Source of the DNA: Sulfurovum sp. UBA1140
GTDB lineage: Bacteria > Campylobacterota > Campylobacteria > Campylobacterales > Sulfurovaceae
Direction of reading: 5' to 3'
DNA length: 11,017 bases
Assembly: GCA_002311915.1 (NCBI GenBank)
Contig: DCAF01000040.1
Coordinates: 58,763-69,779 of the forward strand
Shown: piece after piece, positions 1 through 6,227 of the stretch
Numbering within the stretch: the first letter of the stretch is position 1
Layout: each line of letters starts with the position of its first letter
The notes under the pieces: model-generated
What the model was told of the DNA's origin: nothing
Database searches by the model: none
Seen by the model: the letters and a program-made list of their open reading frames with translations, nothing else
Program-made: the position numbers and the translations under genes

Positions 1-45
1 TTAATATTTTTTTTATATTTTATTAGAAAAAAAATCTATTTTTTA

Positions 46-74
46 TTTACAGTTATGTTAATAGATGGTATACT
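46..74 (+). promoter_or_regulatory. Sigma-70-type promoter of the ATP-grasp gene
   Basis: A TTTACA -35 box (46-51), a 17-base spacer and a TATACT -10 box (69-74) match the housekeeping consensus closely. Transcription would start near position 81, leaving a leader of about 22 bases before the ATG at 103. The DNA upstream is a run of T- and A-tracts, as often seen at Campylobacterota promoters. Called by eye. Confidence 0.6.
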
Positions 75-102
75 TCCACGAATATTTCAAAATCCAAAAT
101 AA

Positions 103-1551
103 ATGATACGAAATTACACAATAACAATAGGGCAGACCATGGGATTAAACAACAAACAACTACCAAAACTGGGATTTTTATACCTCGACTACGTACTAAG
201 ATTTTTCGATCACTCTAACTTTAAAGGGTGGCCAAATAAGATTGAAACCGTAACTTACCATTGGGGAGACGATAAAGATAGATTTATTAAAGAGGTTAAA
301 AAGAAAAAAATTGATGTACTTATAGGAAATGTTCCAGCAACAGCTTATGAAACATTTAGAGAGATTGCAAGAGAACTTCCTCATGTTCGTTTTATTCCCT
401 CTTTAGATACCCAATTTTCAAATAAATCAAAAGAGAATGTAACCCGTTTTTCATGGAAATATGATTTACCAATTCCTAAAACATATGTCTATTATAATAG
501 ACCAAATGGCGATAAATTTTTAAAGAAAACAGAATATCCAAAAATTGTTAAAAAATCTTATGGACCATCTAATTATGGTGGATACTTTGTTCACAAAGTT
601 GACTCTTATCAAGAGGCAAAAGAGCTTTATGCTGATAAAAAATACCATCCAATGTATTTTCAAGATTTTGTTCCAATGGAAGCAGATATTCGTGTTATGC
701 TTATTGGTCACAAACCAGTCTGTGCATTTTGGAGAAGAGCCCCAGAGGGTGAGTGGTTAACCAATACCAGCCAAGGTGGAGAGATGGACTATATGAATGT
801 TCCTAAAAATGTTCTTGACTTGGCAGTTAAAGTTTCAAAAGCTGCAAATGCAGAGTATTGGGCATGTGATATTGCTTATGGTAAAGATGGAAAAGTAAGA
901 ATCTTAGAGTGTGCCACAGCATTTGCAGCATTCCCATATATTAGAGACTGGATTGGTCAATATATTATGTGGTCTTTAAGCAAAGGAAGATTTAAAAAAC
1001 CACATATGCCAATGTTCAACTGGGAAGAGCTTAGTAAAATTAGCCCCAACTTACTTAGAACCATGAGACACATTACCTTTGGAGAGTATAAACCTTCATA
1101 CGATAGTGCTTATTTTGGTAAAAAGAAAAAAATGTATGGTGATGGTGAAGTATTCCTTCATGAGCTTGATTCTGAGTACAGAATGTATGATATTAAAGAG
1201 CGTACTTTTGAAGAGTGGCCAAGTGAAAAATGGAACTATCAAGATAGATTCCCACTTAAAAGCATCAAGTCTATGAAAGTACCTGCTCTTAAAAAGGAAG
1301 AAGCTCCTGAAGTAAGTGGAGATGAAGCTACCCCTACAATTAACATTAGTAATGAAGATTTAGAAACACTGCTTCTCTCTATTAAAGGGCTGGGTAAGAA
1401 AAAATTAAATAAAATTTTAGCTCGATTTAGCCACAATGAGCTGATAACACTTTTAGAGATTGAACCTAGATCTTTGGCTGATGTTAAGAGCATTGATAGC
1501 AAAATGGTAGATAAAATTATTGTTGTATGGGAAGCCTACAAACAACAATAA
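103..1551 (+). CDS. RimK-like ATP-grasp ligase with C-terminal helix-hairpin-helix domain
   Basis: Probable ATP-dependent carboxylate-amine ligase; the substrate is unknown. The ATP-grasp core spans about residues 105-285. It has a lysine and Gly-rich loop (PKIVKKSYGPSNYGG, 146-160), a hinge-like YFQDFVP (185-191), DIRVMLIG (195-202), an FWRR segment (209-212) and metal-binding candidates Asp256 and Glu269. RimK proteins usually end this motif as ExN; here it reads ECA (269-271), so the third metal ligand seems absent. Residues 395-412 look like a flexible linker. Residues 419-482 look like one clear and one degenerate helix-hairpin-helix (SIKGLGKKKL, then VKSIDSKMVDKI), a nucleic-acid-binding fold. 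No signal peptide, so cytoplasmic. There is no strong Shine-Dalgarno before ATG 103; ATG 139, behind a TAGGG, is an in-frame alternative. It has its own promoter and terminator. The ATP-grasp fold is fairly secure, the substrate is not. Confidence 0.8.
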   Translation: MIRNYTITIGQTMGLNNKQLPKLGFLYLDYVLRFFDHSNFKGWPNKIETVTYHWGDDKDRFIKEVKKKKIDVLIGNVPATAYETFREIARELPHVRFIPSLDTQFSNKSKENVTRFSWKYDLPIPKTYVYYNRPNGDKFLKKTEYPKIVKKSYGPSNYGGYFVHKVDSYQEAKELYADKKYHPMYFQDFVPMEADIRVMLIGHKPVCAFWRRAPEGEWLTNTSQGGEMDYMNVPKNVLDLAVKVSKAANAEYWACDIAYGKDGKVRILECATAFAAFPYIRDWIGQYIMWSLSKGRFKKPHMPMFNWEELSKISPNLLRTMRHITFGEYKPSYDSAYFGKKKKMYGDGEVFLHELDSEYRMYDIKERTFEEWPSEKWNYQDRFPLKSIKSMKVPALKKEEAPEVSGDEATPTINISNEDLETLLLSIKGLGKKKLNKILARFSHNELITLLEIEPRSLADVKSIDSKMVDKIIVVWEAYKQQ

Positions 1552-1560
1552 ACAGACATG

Positions 1561-1589
1561 ACTCCACCACCAGTAAAGGTGGAGTTTTT
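1561..1589 (+). terminator. Rho-independent terminator after the ATP-grasp gene
   Basis: A perfect 8-bp stem (ACTCCACC, 1561-1568, with GGTGGAGT, 1578-1585) encloses a 9-base loop and runs directly into a T tract (1585-1589). It begins 9 bases after the stop codon, so the ATP-grasp gene and the carboxypeptidase are probably separate transcripts. Confidence 0.85.
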
Positions 1590-1647
1590 ACTTTAAAAGA
1601 ACAATCTCCCCATCTCCTCTTCTCTAATACCTTAATATCCTCTCTCT

Positions 1648-1659
1648 GTTAAATTTAAC
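1648..1659. repeat. 12-bp perfect palindrome in the spacer before the carboxypeptidase gene
   Basis: GTTAAATTTAAC reads the same on both strands. It follows a C/T-rich stretch (about 1602-1648) and lies about 95 bases before the carboxypeptidase start. It could be an operator, but such palindromes arise easily in AT-rich DNA. I found no convincing promoter in 1590-1753: TAGAAT at 1696-1701 is the best -10 candidate, without a matching -35. Confidence 0.25.
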
Positions 1660-1753
1660 AAAGGGTAAATTATGGAATAACTTGTTAAAATCCAATAGAA
1701 TTTAAAGAAAAATATTTACCAACTAATTTGCTTCGTAAAAAGGAACCCGATAC

Positions 1754-4330
1754 ATGAAACAACAATACAAATCCTACCAAGAGAGTTGTGACTACCTTAT
1801 TGAGTGTGTCAAAAACTATCCTGACCTTATTCAAGTAGAAACCATAGGAGAGACATGGGAAAAAAGACCCATTCTTTTAGCCACTATCTCATTGAATGTC
1901 GCTTATTCCCAGCTAAAACCTGCCCTCCTTTATACAGGAACGGCTCATGCCCGTGAGTGGATTGGTCATGAGTTGGGTATTGCATTTATTGATTATCTAC
2001 TTAAAAACTATCAGAATAATCCAGAAATACTTAAAACACTGAGTCACAACACCCTCTATATTGTTCCCTGTCTGAATCCTGATGGATTTGAATACAGCAG
2101 AAAACACTTCTCTTTTTGGAGAAAAAATCGTCGCCCCAATGGTGATGGAACCTTTGGTGTTGACCTTAACCGTAACTTCTCGATTGGATATAGAAAATCA
2201 ATCCACACCAGTAGCAATACCTATGGAGGAACCAAACCCTTTTCAGAACTTGAAACACAAGCCATTAAAAAGTTTGTAGATGAGCATGAAAATATTACCA
2301 TTGCACTTGACTATCACTCTCAGGGTAATGTTTTTTTTCCTGCCCATAAATTTAATCATGAAAGTGAAATAGAAGGAACCGACCTTAATAACCTTTGTGC
2401 CAACATGAACTACCATATTCATAAGGTAACAGGCAGACACTATGGTATTAATCGGGGTAAGCCACCAACCAAACTTATCTCGGGTTCTGGTCGAGAATAC
2501 TACTACTCTAAAGGTATTTTAGCCGTGGTGGTTGAAGTGGGTACACGAAATATTCCCGATTATATGCAGAACATGTCCGAATCGGTCAACGAAAACATCC
2601 CTGCACTGCTTCATGCCCTTGATGAGGCAAGAAACTACAGCCGACATGCTCCAAAAAGAGTAGAAAATTTTCATATAGATAAATTTGGTTCAGATAACTG
2701 TTCATTGAGTTGGGAGTATGAGAACAACAAAGATATTTATTTTGAAATTTATAGAAATGAAAACAATAAAATGGCATGTAACGCCTCTTCACTGATTGGT
2801 ATTACCTGTGAAACAGAGTTTAAAGATGAAAACCTTAAGAGTGGTTCAATCTATTTCTATTATATACGTGTCGTGCATAAACTTTCTGAAACCAAATCTC
2901 CATTTGCTCCAAAAGTAAAGCTAAGAACGCTACTTGAAAACAATGAGTTTTACCGAACCATTTTCCCCAATAAATCCAACGTAGGGTATGTTGCCGAGAA
3001 ATCACCCGAAGCCAACTTTAAACATTTTGGTGTTAATTCACTTAAAGTTGGAGTTAGCCAAAACAGAGGTATCTCTTATGGTGTTATAGAGTTTGATTTA
3101 CAAAGCATCCCTGATAATGCGATTATATTGGATACTAAAATCTCTCTATATCCATTAAATCGGGTCTCGGCTAAAATAGAGAAGTATGGTGAGTGGTCAC
3201 TTTCGATTATTGATCAAGAATCGGTATCGGATATTCGTGATTTTGACCAAATTCACAACGCAACACATGTAAAAACTGTTGGGATGAGTATTCCTTCTGA
3301 GAAACTAACACAAGGAATTTGGAGTCATTGGGACTTAAATGACTTTGAAAAAGAGAAATTTCAAGAGGAGTTGGTTAAAAATAAGATTATCTTTAAACTC
3401 GAAGGTCCAACCACCCTGCCGATTGGTCGGGACTCTCAAATTATGATTTTTGATTTAGGATATGGACATCAAGGTGGAGGACTTCACTATCGACCTGTTA
3501 TTGACATTAAATATACCATTCCAGCCAATGAGATAGCACTAGAGACAGCCAATATCATGACCATTTCAGAAGATGGTATCAGACATGATAAACTTGCTTG
3601 TGGTTTTAATAAAGAGGATGAAAAAGTCTATGCCTATATGTCATTCGATCTCTCTTCCCTGCCTGATATTGACAAAGTGGTTATCACTGAAGCATGGATA
3701 CAGATACACAACACCTCTACGGTTAAAAAAGATATTGATATTCGTTATGATGTTGAGTTTGTTGATTTAGAGGAGTTCTCTTATCAAGATATTAAAGATA
3801 GAGAGCGTATTGAGTATATTGGCTACGAGGTTAGTTCAGCTGAACTCGGCAAGAAAAAACAACACAACTTTATCTTTGACCAATACTCTAGGTTAGCACT
3901 TGAAGAGATGCACAAATATGGAAAAGAGGCAAAATTTATTATTCGCCCTACTTCGGTATTAAGCCGAAGTCACCTTATCTCATGGTCACATAAAGATAAA
4001 AAAGCAGCCAAACTAATGATTAAATATATTAAACGCCGAAGAACATCACTCCCCTCTCCTGTGAACCTAAAAATTTCTGTTGAGAAAGAGTTGGTCAAAC
4101 TAAGTTGGGACAAAATAGATAATAAAGATTTGGTTGGCTACTTTGTCATTAGAAATCGTTGGCATGCTCCCAAAAATCCATTTGATGGGGTAAAACTTTA
4201 TGCAGGGCCAGATAACTATACGCTTGATAACTTTGGCTCCCCTGATATATCCAAATACTATTCGGTATTTAGTTATGATAATGTACCCAATTATAGTGAA
4301 AGTTCAACCATTAGGTATGAGAGCAAATAA
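1754..4330 (+). CDS. M14 zinc carboxypeptidase with long beta-sandwich/FnIII tail, predicted acidic specificity
   Basis: Metallocarboxypeptidase of the carboxypeptidase A (CPA) family that removes C-terminal residues. The catalytic domain covers about residues 1-295. Zinc ligands are His65 and Glu68 (HARE) and His188 (DYHSQG). Substrate residues Arg67, Arg123 and Asn139-Arg140 (GVDLNRNF) and the general base Glu261 (VVEVGTRN) are all present. Aligned on SGREYYYSKGI, Arg247 falls at CPA position 255, the S1' specificity site, as in acid-specific carboxypeptidase O; the CPA Tyr248 position appears to be Lys240. The rest is beta-rich: a fibronectin-III-like domain (about 300-392), two DNRLRE-like sandwiches (about 405-588 and 595-757) and a second FnIII-like domain (about 764-855). 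There is no signal peptide although such tails are usual in exported enzymes, so it is cytoplasmic or exported by an unrecognised route. AAGGA (1740-1744) supports the start. The ABM gene follows after 26 bases. M14 identity is secure; tail domains are tentative. Confidence 0.9.
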   Translation: MKQQYKSYQESCDYLIECVKNYPDLIQVETIGETWEKRPILLATISLNVAYSQLKPALLYTGTAHAREWIGHELGIAFIDYLLKNYQNNPEILKTLSHNTLYIVPCLNPDGFEYSRKHFSFWRKNRRPNGDGTFGVDLNRNFSIGYRKSIHTSSNTYGGTKPFSELETQAIKKFVDEHENITIALDYHSQGNVFFPAHKFNHESEIEGTDLNNLCANMNYHIHKVTGRHYGINRGKPPTKLISGSGREYYYSKGILAVVVEVGTRNIPDYMQNMSESVNENIPALLHALDEARNYSRHAPKRVENFHIDKFGSDNCSLSWEYENNKDIYFEIYRNENNKMACNASSLIGITCETEFKDENLKSGSIYFYYIRVVHKLSETKSPFAPKVKLRTLLENNEFYRTIFPNKSNVGYVAEKSPEANFKHFGVNSLKVGVSQNRGISYGVIEFDLQSIPDNAIILDTKISLYPLNRVSAKIEKYGEWSLSIIDQESVSDIRDFDQIHNATHVKTVGMSIPSEKLTQGIWSHWDLNDFEKEKFQEELVKNKIIFKLEGPTTLPIGRDSQIMIFDLGYGHQGGGLHYRPVIDIKYTIPANEIALETANIMTISEDGIRHDKLACGFNKEDEKVYAYMSFDLSSLPDIDKVVITEAWIQIHNTSTVKKDIDIRYDVEFVDLEEFSYQDIKDRERIEYIGYEVSSAELGKKKQHNFIFDQYSRLALEEMHKYGKEAKFIIRPTSVLSRSHLISWSHKDKKAAKLMIKYIKRRRTSLPSPVNLKISVEKELVKLSWDKIDNKDLVGYFVIRNRWHAPKNPFDGVKLYAGPDNYTLDNFGSPDISKYYSVFSYDNVPNYSESSTIRYESK

Positions 4331-4356
4331 AAAATTATAAACAAGGATTTAAAATA

Positions 4357-4644
4357 ATGAGTATCACCAAAAAAGTAATATTTGTAGCAAAAGAGAACAA
4401 TATCGAAGAGTTAAAAGCACTCTTAACTACCATGGTAGAAGCATCAAGAGCCGAAAAGGGGTGTCTGCTTTATAACATCTACCAAATAGAAGATAAACCA
4501 ACCACTTTTGTGGTTATTGAGACATGGGAGAGTAACTCTGCACTAAATGGACATAAACAATCTGCTCATTATGCTCACTATAAAAGTAACTTTGAACCCT
4601 ATACTGCTGATAAATACTCGGACGAGCTTATCAGTTTAGGTTAG
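4357..4644 (+). CDS. ABM-domain (YgiN-like) small protein, putative monooxygenase
   Basis: A 95-residue protein with the dimeric ferredoxin-like fold of the antibiotic biosynthesis monooxygenase (ABM) family. The signature is visible as GCLLYNIYQ (35-43), FVVIETWES (51-59) and the His-rich helix GHKQSAHYAHY (65-75), ending with a Phe-containing strand. Relatives include quinol monooxygenases and many proteins of unknown substrate, so the reaction cannot be named. No signal peptide, so cytoplasmic. AAGGA (4343-4347) sits 9 bases before the ATG. The 26-base gap after the carboxypeptidase stop, with no terminator between, suggests co-transcription. There is no sequence link to peptide processing, so the pairing may be incidental. 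Confidence 0.85.
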   Translation: MSITKKVIFVAKENNIEELKALLTTMVEASRAEKGCLLYNIYQIEDKPTTFVVIETWESNSALNGHKQSAHYAHYKSNFEPYTADKYSDELISLG

Positions 4645-4658
4645 ATAAACAACTTTTG

Positions 4659-4667
4659 TGGTAGAAT
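4659..4667 (+). promoter_or_regulatory. Possible extended -10 promoter for the rpsF operon
   Basis: TGG followed by TAGAAT (4662-4667) resembles an extended -10 element; no good -35 is visible. A start near 4674 would give a leader of about 113 bases, containing the hairpin at 4713-4735. Other AT-rich hexamers near 4751 and 4766 are equally possible. Confidence 0.3.
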
Positions 4668-4712
4668 ACTGCTTCCAAAATTCTTGCTCATTTTTTGGAT
4701 AGTCACTTTTGG

Positions 4713-4735
4713 AGACGATGGCTTTAGCCTCGTCT
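4713..4735 (+). promoter_or_regulatory. Leader hairpin upstream of rpsF
   Basis: AGACGA-T-GGC (4713-4722) can pair with GCC-TCGTCT (4727-4735): nine base pairs, one bulged T and a TTTA loop. No T tract follows on either strand, so it is not a standard terminator. Ribosomal-protein leaders often carry autoregulatory structures, but I see no CCG motif as in the known S6:S18 leader element. It also lies inside the coding-like minus-strand fragment, so it could be accidental. Confidence 0.35.
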
Positions 4736-4775
4736 AATCCCAATAAAGACTATATTTAAATGGGCTATATAAACC

Positions 4776-4781
4776 AAAGGA
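4776..4781 (+). promoter_or_regulatory. Shine-Dalgarno that fixes the rpsF start
   Basis: AAAGGA lies 5 bases before ATG 4787. The upstream in-frame ATG at 4760 has no such site and would add nine residues not typical of S6 proteins, which begin MxxYE. Confidence 0.8.
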
Positions 4782-4786
4782 ATATA

Positions 4787-5215
4787 ATGAACAACTACGA
4801 AACACTGTTTGTAATTAAACCTACATTAACAGATGAAGAAACAACTGCACAAATTGCTAAAGTTACTGCAATTCTTGAGCGTGAAGGTGCAGAAATTCTT
4901 GCTATTGACAACATGGGAATGAGAAAACTAGCTTATCCTGTTCAGAAAAATAAGAGAGGTCTTTATACCATCATCTATTTCAAAGCAGCGGGTACCATTA
5001 TTAATGAACTTGAAAGAAACTTGAAGTTCAATGAAGAGGTTATTAAGTATCTAACTGTAAGATACAGCAATACCAAAGAAGTTGCACAATTTAAAAAACT
5101 TGTAACAGCCGCAACTAAAATTGAAGAAGCTACAAAAGCGGAAGAAACTGCAAAAGCAGAAGAGGCTCCAGAAGCTGAAGCCCCAACAACCACTACAGAA
5201 ACTGTAGAAGCTTAA
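4787..5215 (+). CDS. rpsF: 30S ribosomal protein bS6 with Glu/Ala-rich C-terminal tail
   Basis: Small-subunit protein that pairs with S18 on the 16S rRNA platform. The 142-residue product starts MNNYETLFVIKP and shows the S6 core: MGMRKLAYPVQKNKRGLY (43-60), where the KRG region contacts rRNA, and FNEEVIKYLTVR (81-92). The core ends near residue 110. A tail of about 32 residues then repeats KAEE/KAEET-like units and ends in Thr/Glu (TTTTETVEA). Acidic S6 tails are known, and in E. coli RimK adds Glu residues to the S6 C-terminus; whether this happens here is open. It leads the rpsF-ssb-rpsR operon, with ssb 19 bases downstream. The translation from ATG 4787 is preferred over ATG 4760 because of the ribosome-binding site. 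Confidence 0.97.
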   Translation: MNNYETLFVIKPTLTDEETTAQIAKVTAILEREGAEILAIDNMGMRKLAYPVQKNKRGLYTIIYFKAAGTIINELERNLKFNEEVIKYLTVRYSNTKEVAQFKKLVTAATKIEEATKAEETAKAEEAPEAEAPTTTTETVEA

Positions 5216-5234
5216 GACCTTAGGAGAAAACCCC

Positions 5235-5831
5235 ATGTATAACAAAGTAGTATTGGTAGGAAACCTGACAAGAGATGTTGAGATAAGATACTCACAAAGT
5301 GGAAGTGCCATCGGAAGTGTTGGAATTGCCACCAATCGAAAATTTAAAACTCAAACAGGTGAACAGAAAGAAGAAATTCTATTTATTGACCTAACATTTT
5401 TTGGAAGAACTGCAGAGATAGCCAACCAATACCTTCGTAAGGGGAGCAAAGTTTTAGTAGATGGACGACTTGTATTTCAACAGTGGACAGCACAAGATGG
5501 AAGCAAAAGAAGTAAACATGCCGTAACCGTAGAGAACTTACAGATGTTGGACACCAAAGCAGAGAGCCAAAACCCTAATCATAATAACGGGTATGGTGAT
5601 CAACCTAGCCAAAATAACTATGGTGGTCAACAGACCAACCAAAATAGTTATGGTAATAATAATGGTGGTGGTGGATATGGCAACAATAACAACAGCTATA
5701 ATGCCCCACAACAACAACAAGGTTATGGTCAACCACAAGCTTCACAGCAACCAGCTTATCAAGCCCCACAACAACCAAAACAACCGTCCGTTCCAGAAAT
5801 CGACATCGATGAAGATGAGATACCATTTTAG
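5235..5831 (+). CDS. ssb: Single-stranded DNA-binding protein
   Basis: Binds and protects single-stranded DNA in replication, repair and recombination, normally as a tetramer. Residues 1 to about 107 form the OB fold, with typical MYNKVVLVGNLTRDVEIRY at the start, LTFFGRTAEIANQYLRKGSKVLVDGRL (53-79) and aromatic residues expected to stack on bases. Residues 113-185 are a disordered linker dominated by Gly, Asn, Gln, Tyr and Pro. The tail EIDIDEDEIPF (188-198) is the conserved acidic tip that docks partner proteins. Length (198) is ordinary. TAGGAG (5221-5226) lies 8 bases before the ATG. It sits between rpsF and rpsR, a widely conserved order that ties its expression to ribosomal protein synthesis. 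Confidence 0.97.
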   Translation: MYNKVVLVGNLTRDVEIRYSQSGSAIGSVGIATNRKFKTQTGEQKEEILFIDLTFFGRTAEIANQYLRKGSKVLVDGRLVFQQWTAQDGSKRSKHAVTVENLQMLDTKAESQNPNHNNGYGDQPSQNNYGGQQTNQNSYGNNNGGGGYGNNNNSYNAPQQQQGYGQPQASQQPAYQAPQQPKQPSVPEIDIDEDEIPF

Positions 5832-5840
5832 GAGACCACC

Positions 5841-6104
5841 ATGGCAGAGAGAAGAAAATTTAAAAAAAGATATTGTAAATATTGTGAATCAAAAGTTGAT
5901 TTTATCGACTATAAAGATTTGAGTCTATTGAAGTTTAGTCTTAGTGAAAGATTTAAGATTATGCCAAGAAGATTAACAGGTAACTGTAAAAGACACCAAG
6001 AGCTTGTAACTGTAGCTATTAAAAGAGCCAGACAGACTGCACTTATTCCATACATTGTAGATAGAAAAAATGTTGTGGAAAACCCATTTGAGCTTATTAG
6101 ATAA
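5841..6104 (+). CDS. rpsR: 30S ribosomal protein bS18, zinc-binding type
   Basis: Partner of S6 on the 30S platform. The 87-residue protein has the basic N-terminus and the hallmark segment MPRRLTGNCKRHQ (41-53) followed by AIKRARQTALIPY. Cys12 and Cys15 (CKYC) with Cys49 and His52 (CKRH) form a complete CxxC...CxxH set, so this is the metal-binding C+ form of S18; many bacteria have a form lacking these residues. The GGAG ribosome-binding site (5831-5834) overlaps the last base of the ssb stop codon, showing tight coupling. It is the last gene of the rpsF operon, followed by a hairpin. Confidence 0.97.
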   Translation: MAERRKFKKRYCKYCESKVDFIDYKDLSLLKFSLSERFKIMPRRLTGNCKRHQELVTVAIKRARQTALIPYIVDRKNVVENPFELIR

Positions 6105-6116
6105 GTCTCATCTCTA

Positions 6117-6139
6117 TTGCCTATCACCCCGATAGGCAA
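6117..6139 (+). terminator. Hairpin after rpsR, probable operon terminator
   Basis: A perfect 9-bp stem, TTGCCTATC (6117-6125) with GATAGGCAA (6131-6139), encloses a 5-base loop, 12 bases after the rpsR stop. No T run follows directly; the first T5 is at 6156-6160. It may terminate inefficiently or mainly protect the mRNA end. Confidence 0.55.
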
Positions 6140-6168
6140 CCACTTCTTCCAAACTTTTTAAATTTAAG

Positions 6169-6196
6169 TATACAATTTAAAAATATCCATTATAAT
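6169..6196 (+). promoter_or_regulatory. Promoter of the coiled-coil protein gene
   Basis: A perfect TATAAT (6191-6196) lies 16 bases downstream of TATACA (6169-6174). Transcription would start near 6203, about 25 bases before the ATG at 6228. It makes this gene independent of the ribosomal protein operon. Confidence 0.6.
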
Positions 6197-6215
6197 TTAA
6201 ACCTTAATCTGTTTT

Positions 6216-6221
6216 ATGGAG
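6216..6221 (+). promoter_or_regulatory. Shine-Dalgarno that moves the start to 6228
   Basis: ATGGAG contains a GGAG (6218-6221) six bases before ATG 6228. The upstream ATG at 6216 is part of this ribosome-binding site and has none of its own, so it is unlikely to be the start. Confidence 0.75.
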
Positions 6222-6227
6222 CCACCG

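Larger units (their letters stand above)
4636..4743 (-). pseudogene. Coding-like minus-strand fragment, possible gene remnant
   Basis: On the minus strand an open frame of 35 codons, preceded by two stops, ends in TAA 9 bases inside the 3' end of the ABM gene. Its translation includes LDEAKAIVSKSDYPKNEQ (codons 3-20) and then EFWKQYSTTKVVYLT. The polar, helix-like start and varied composition look like the C-terminus of a real protein rather than chance. The DNA is about 37% G+C by my count, closer to the genes here than to the other spacers. The only start is a TTG without a Shine-Dalgarno, so a truncated remnant is likelier than a working gene. I do not recognise the family. Confidence 0.3.

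Noticed and set aside
1..102. Open frame running from the window edge to a TAA directly before ATG 103, including a 15-codon frame from ATG 55.
   Set aside because: Its hydrophobic translation comes from T-rich DNA, and it overlaps a strong promoter (46-74). It is probably not coding.
1602..1648. C/T-rich stretch after the ATP-grasp terminator.
   Set aside because: No frame, hairpin or motif explains it; treated as ordinary spacer.
4760..4786. Longer rpsF start at ATG 4760.
   Set aside because: No ribosome-binding site, and the extra residues do not fit S6; ATG 4787 has AAAGGA at the right distance.
5580..5770. Repeat-like DNA that might be taken for a tandem repeat or CRISPR.
   Set aside because: It encodes the low-complexity SSB linker; there are no regular spacers or conserved repeats.
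5538..5826. Long frames on both strands opposite or beside ssb.
   Set aside because: They arise from the repetitive Gly/Asn/Gln linker codons; the ssb frame itself is certain.
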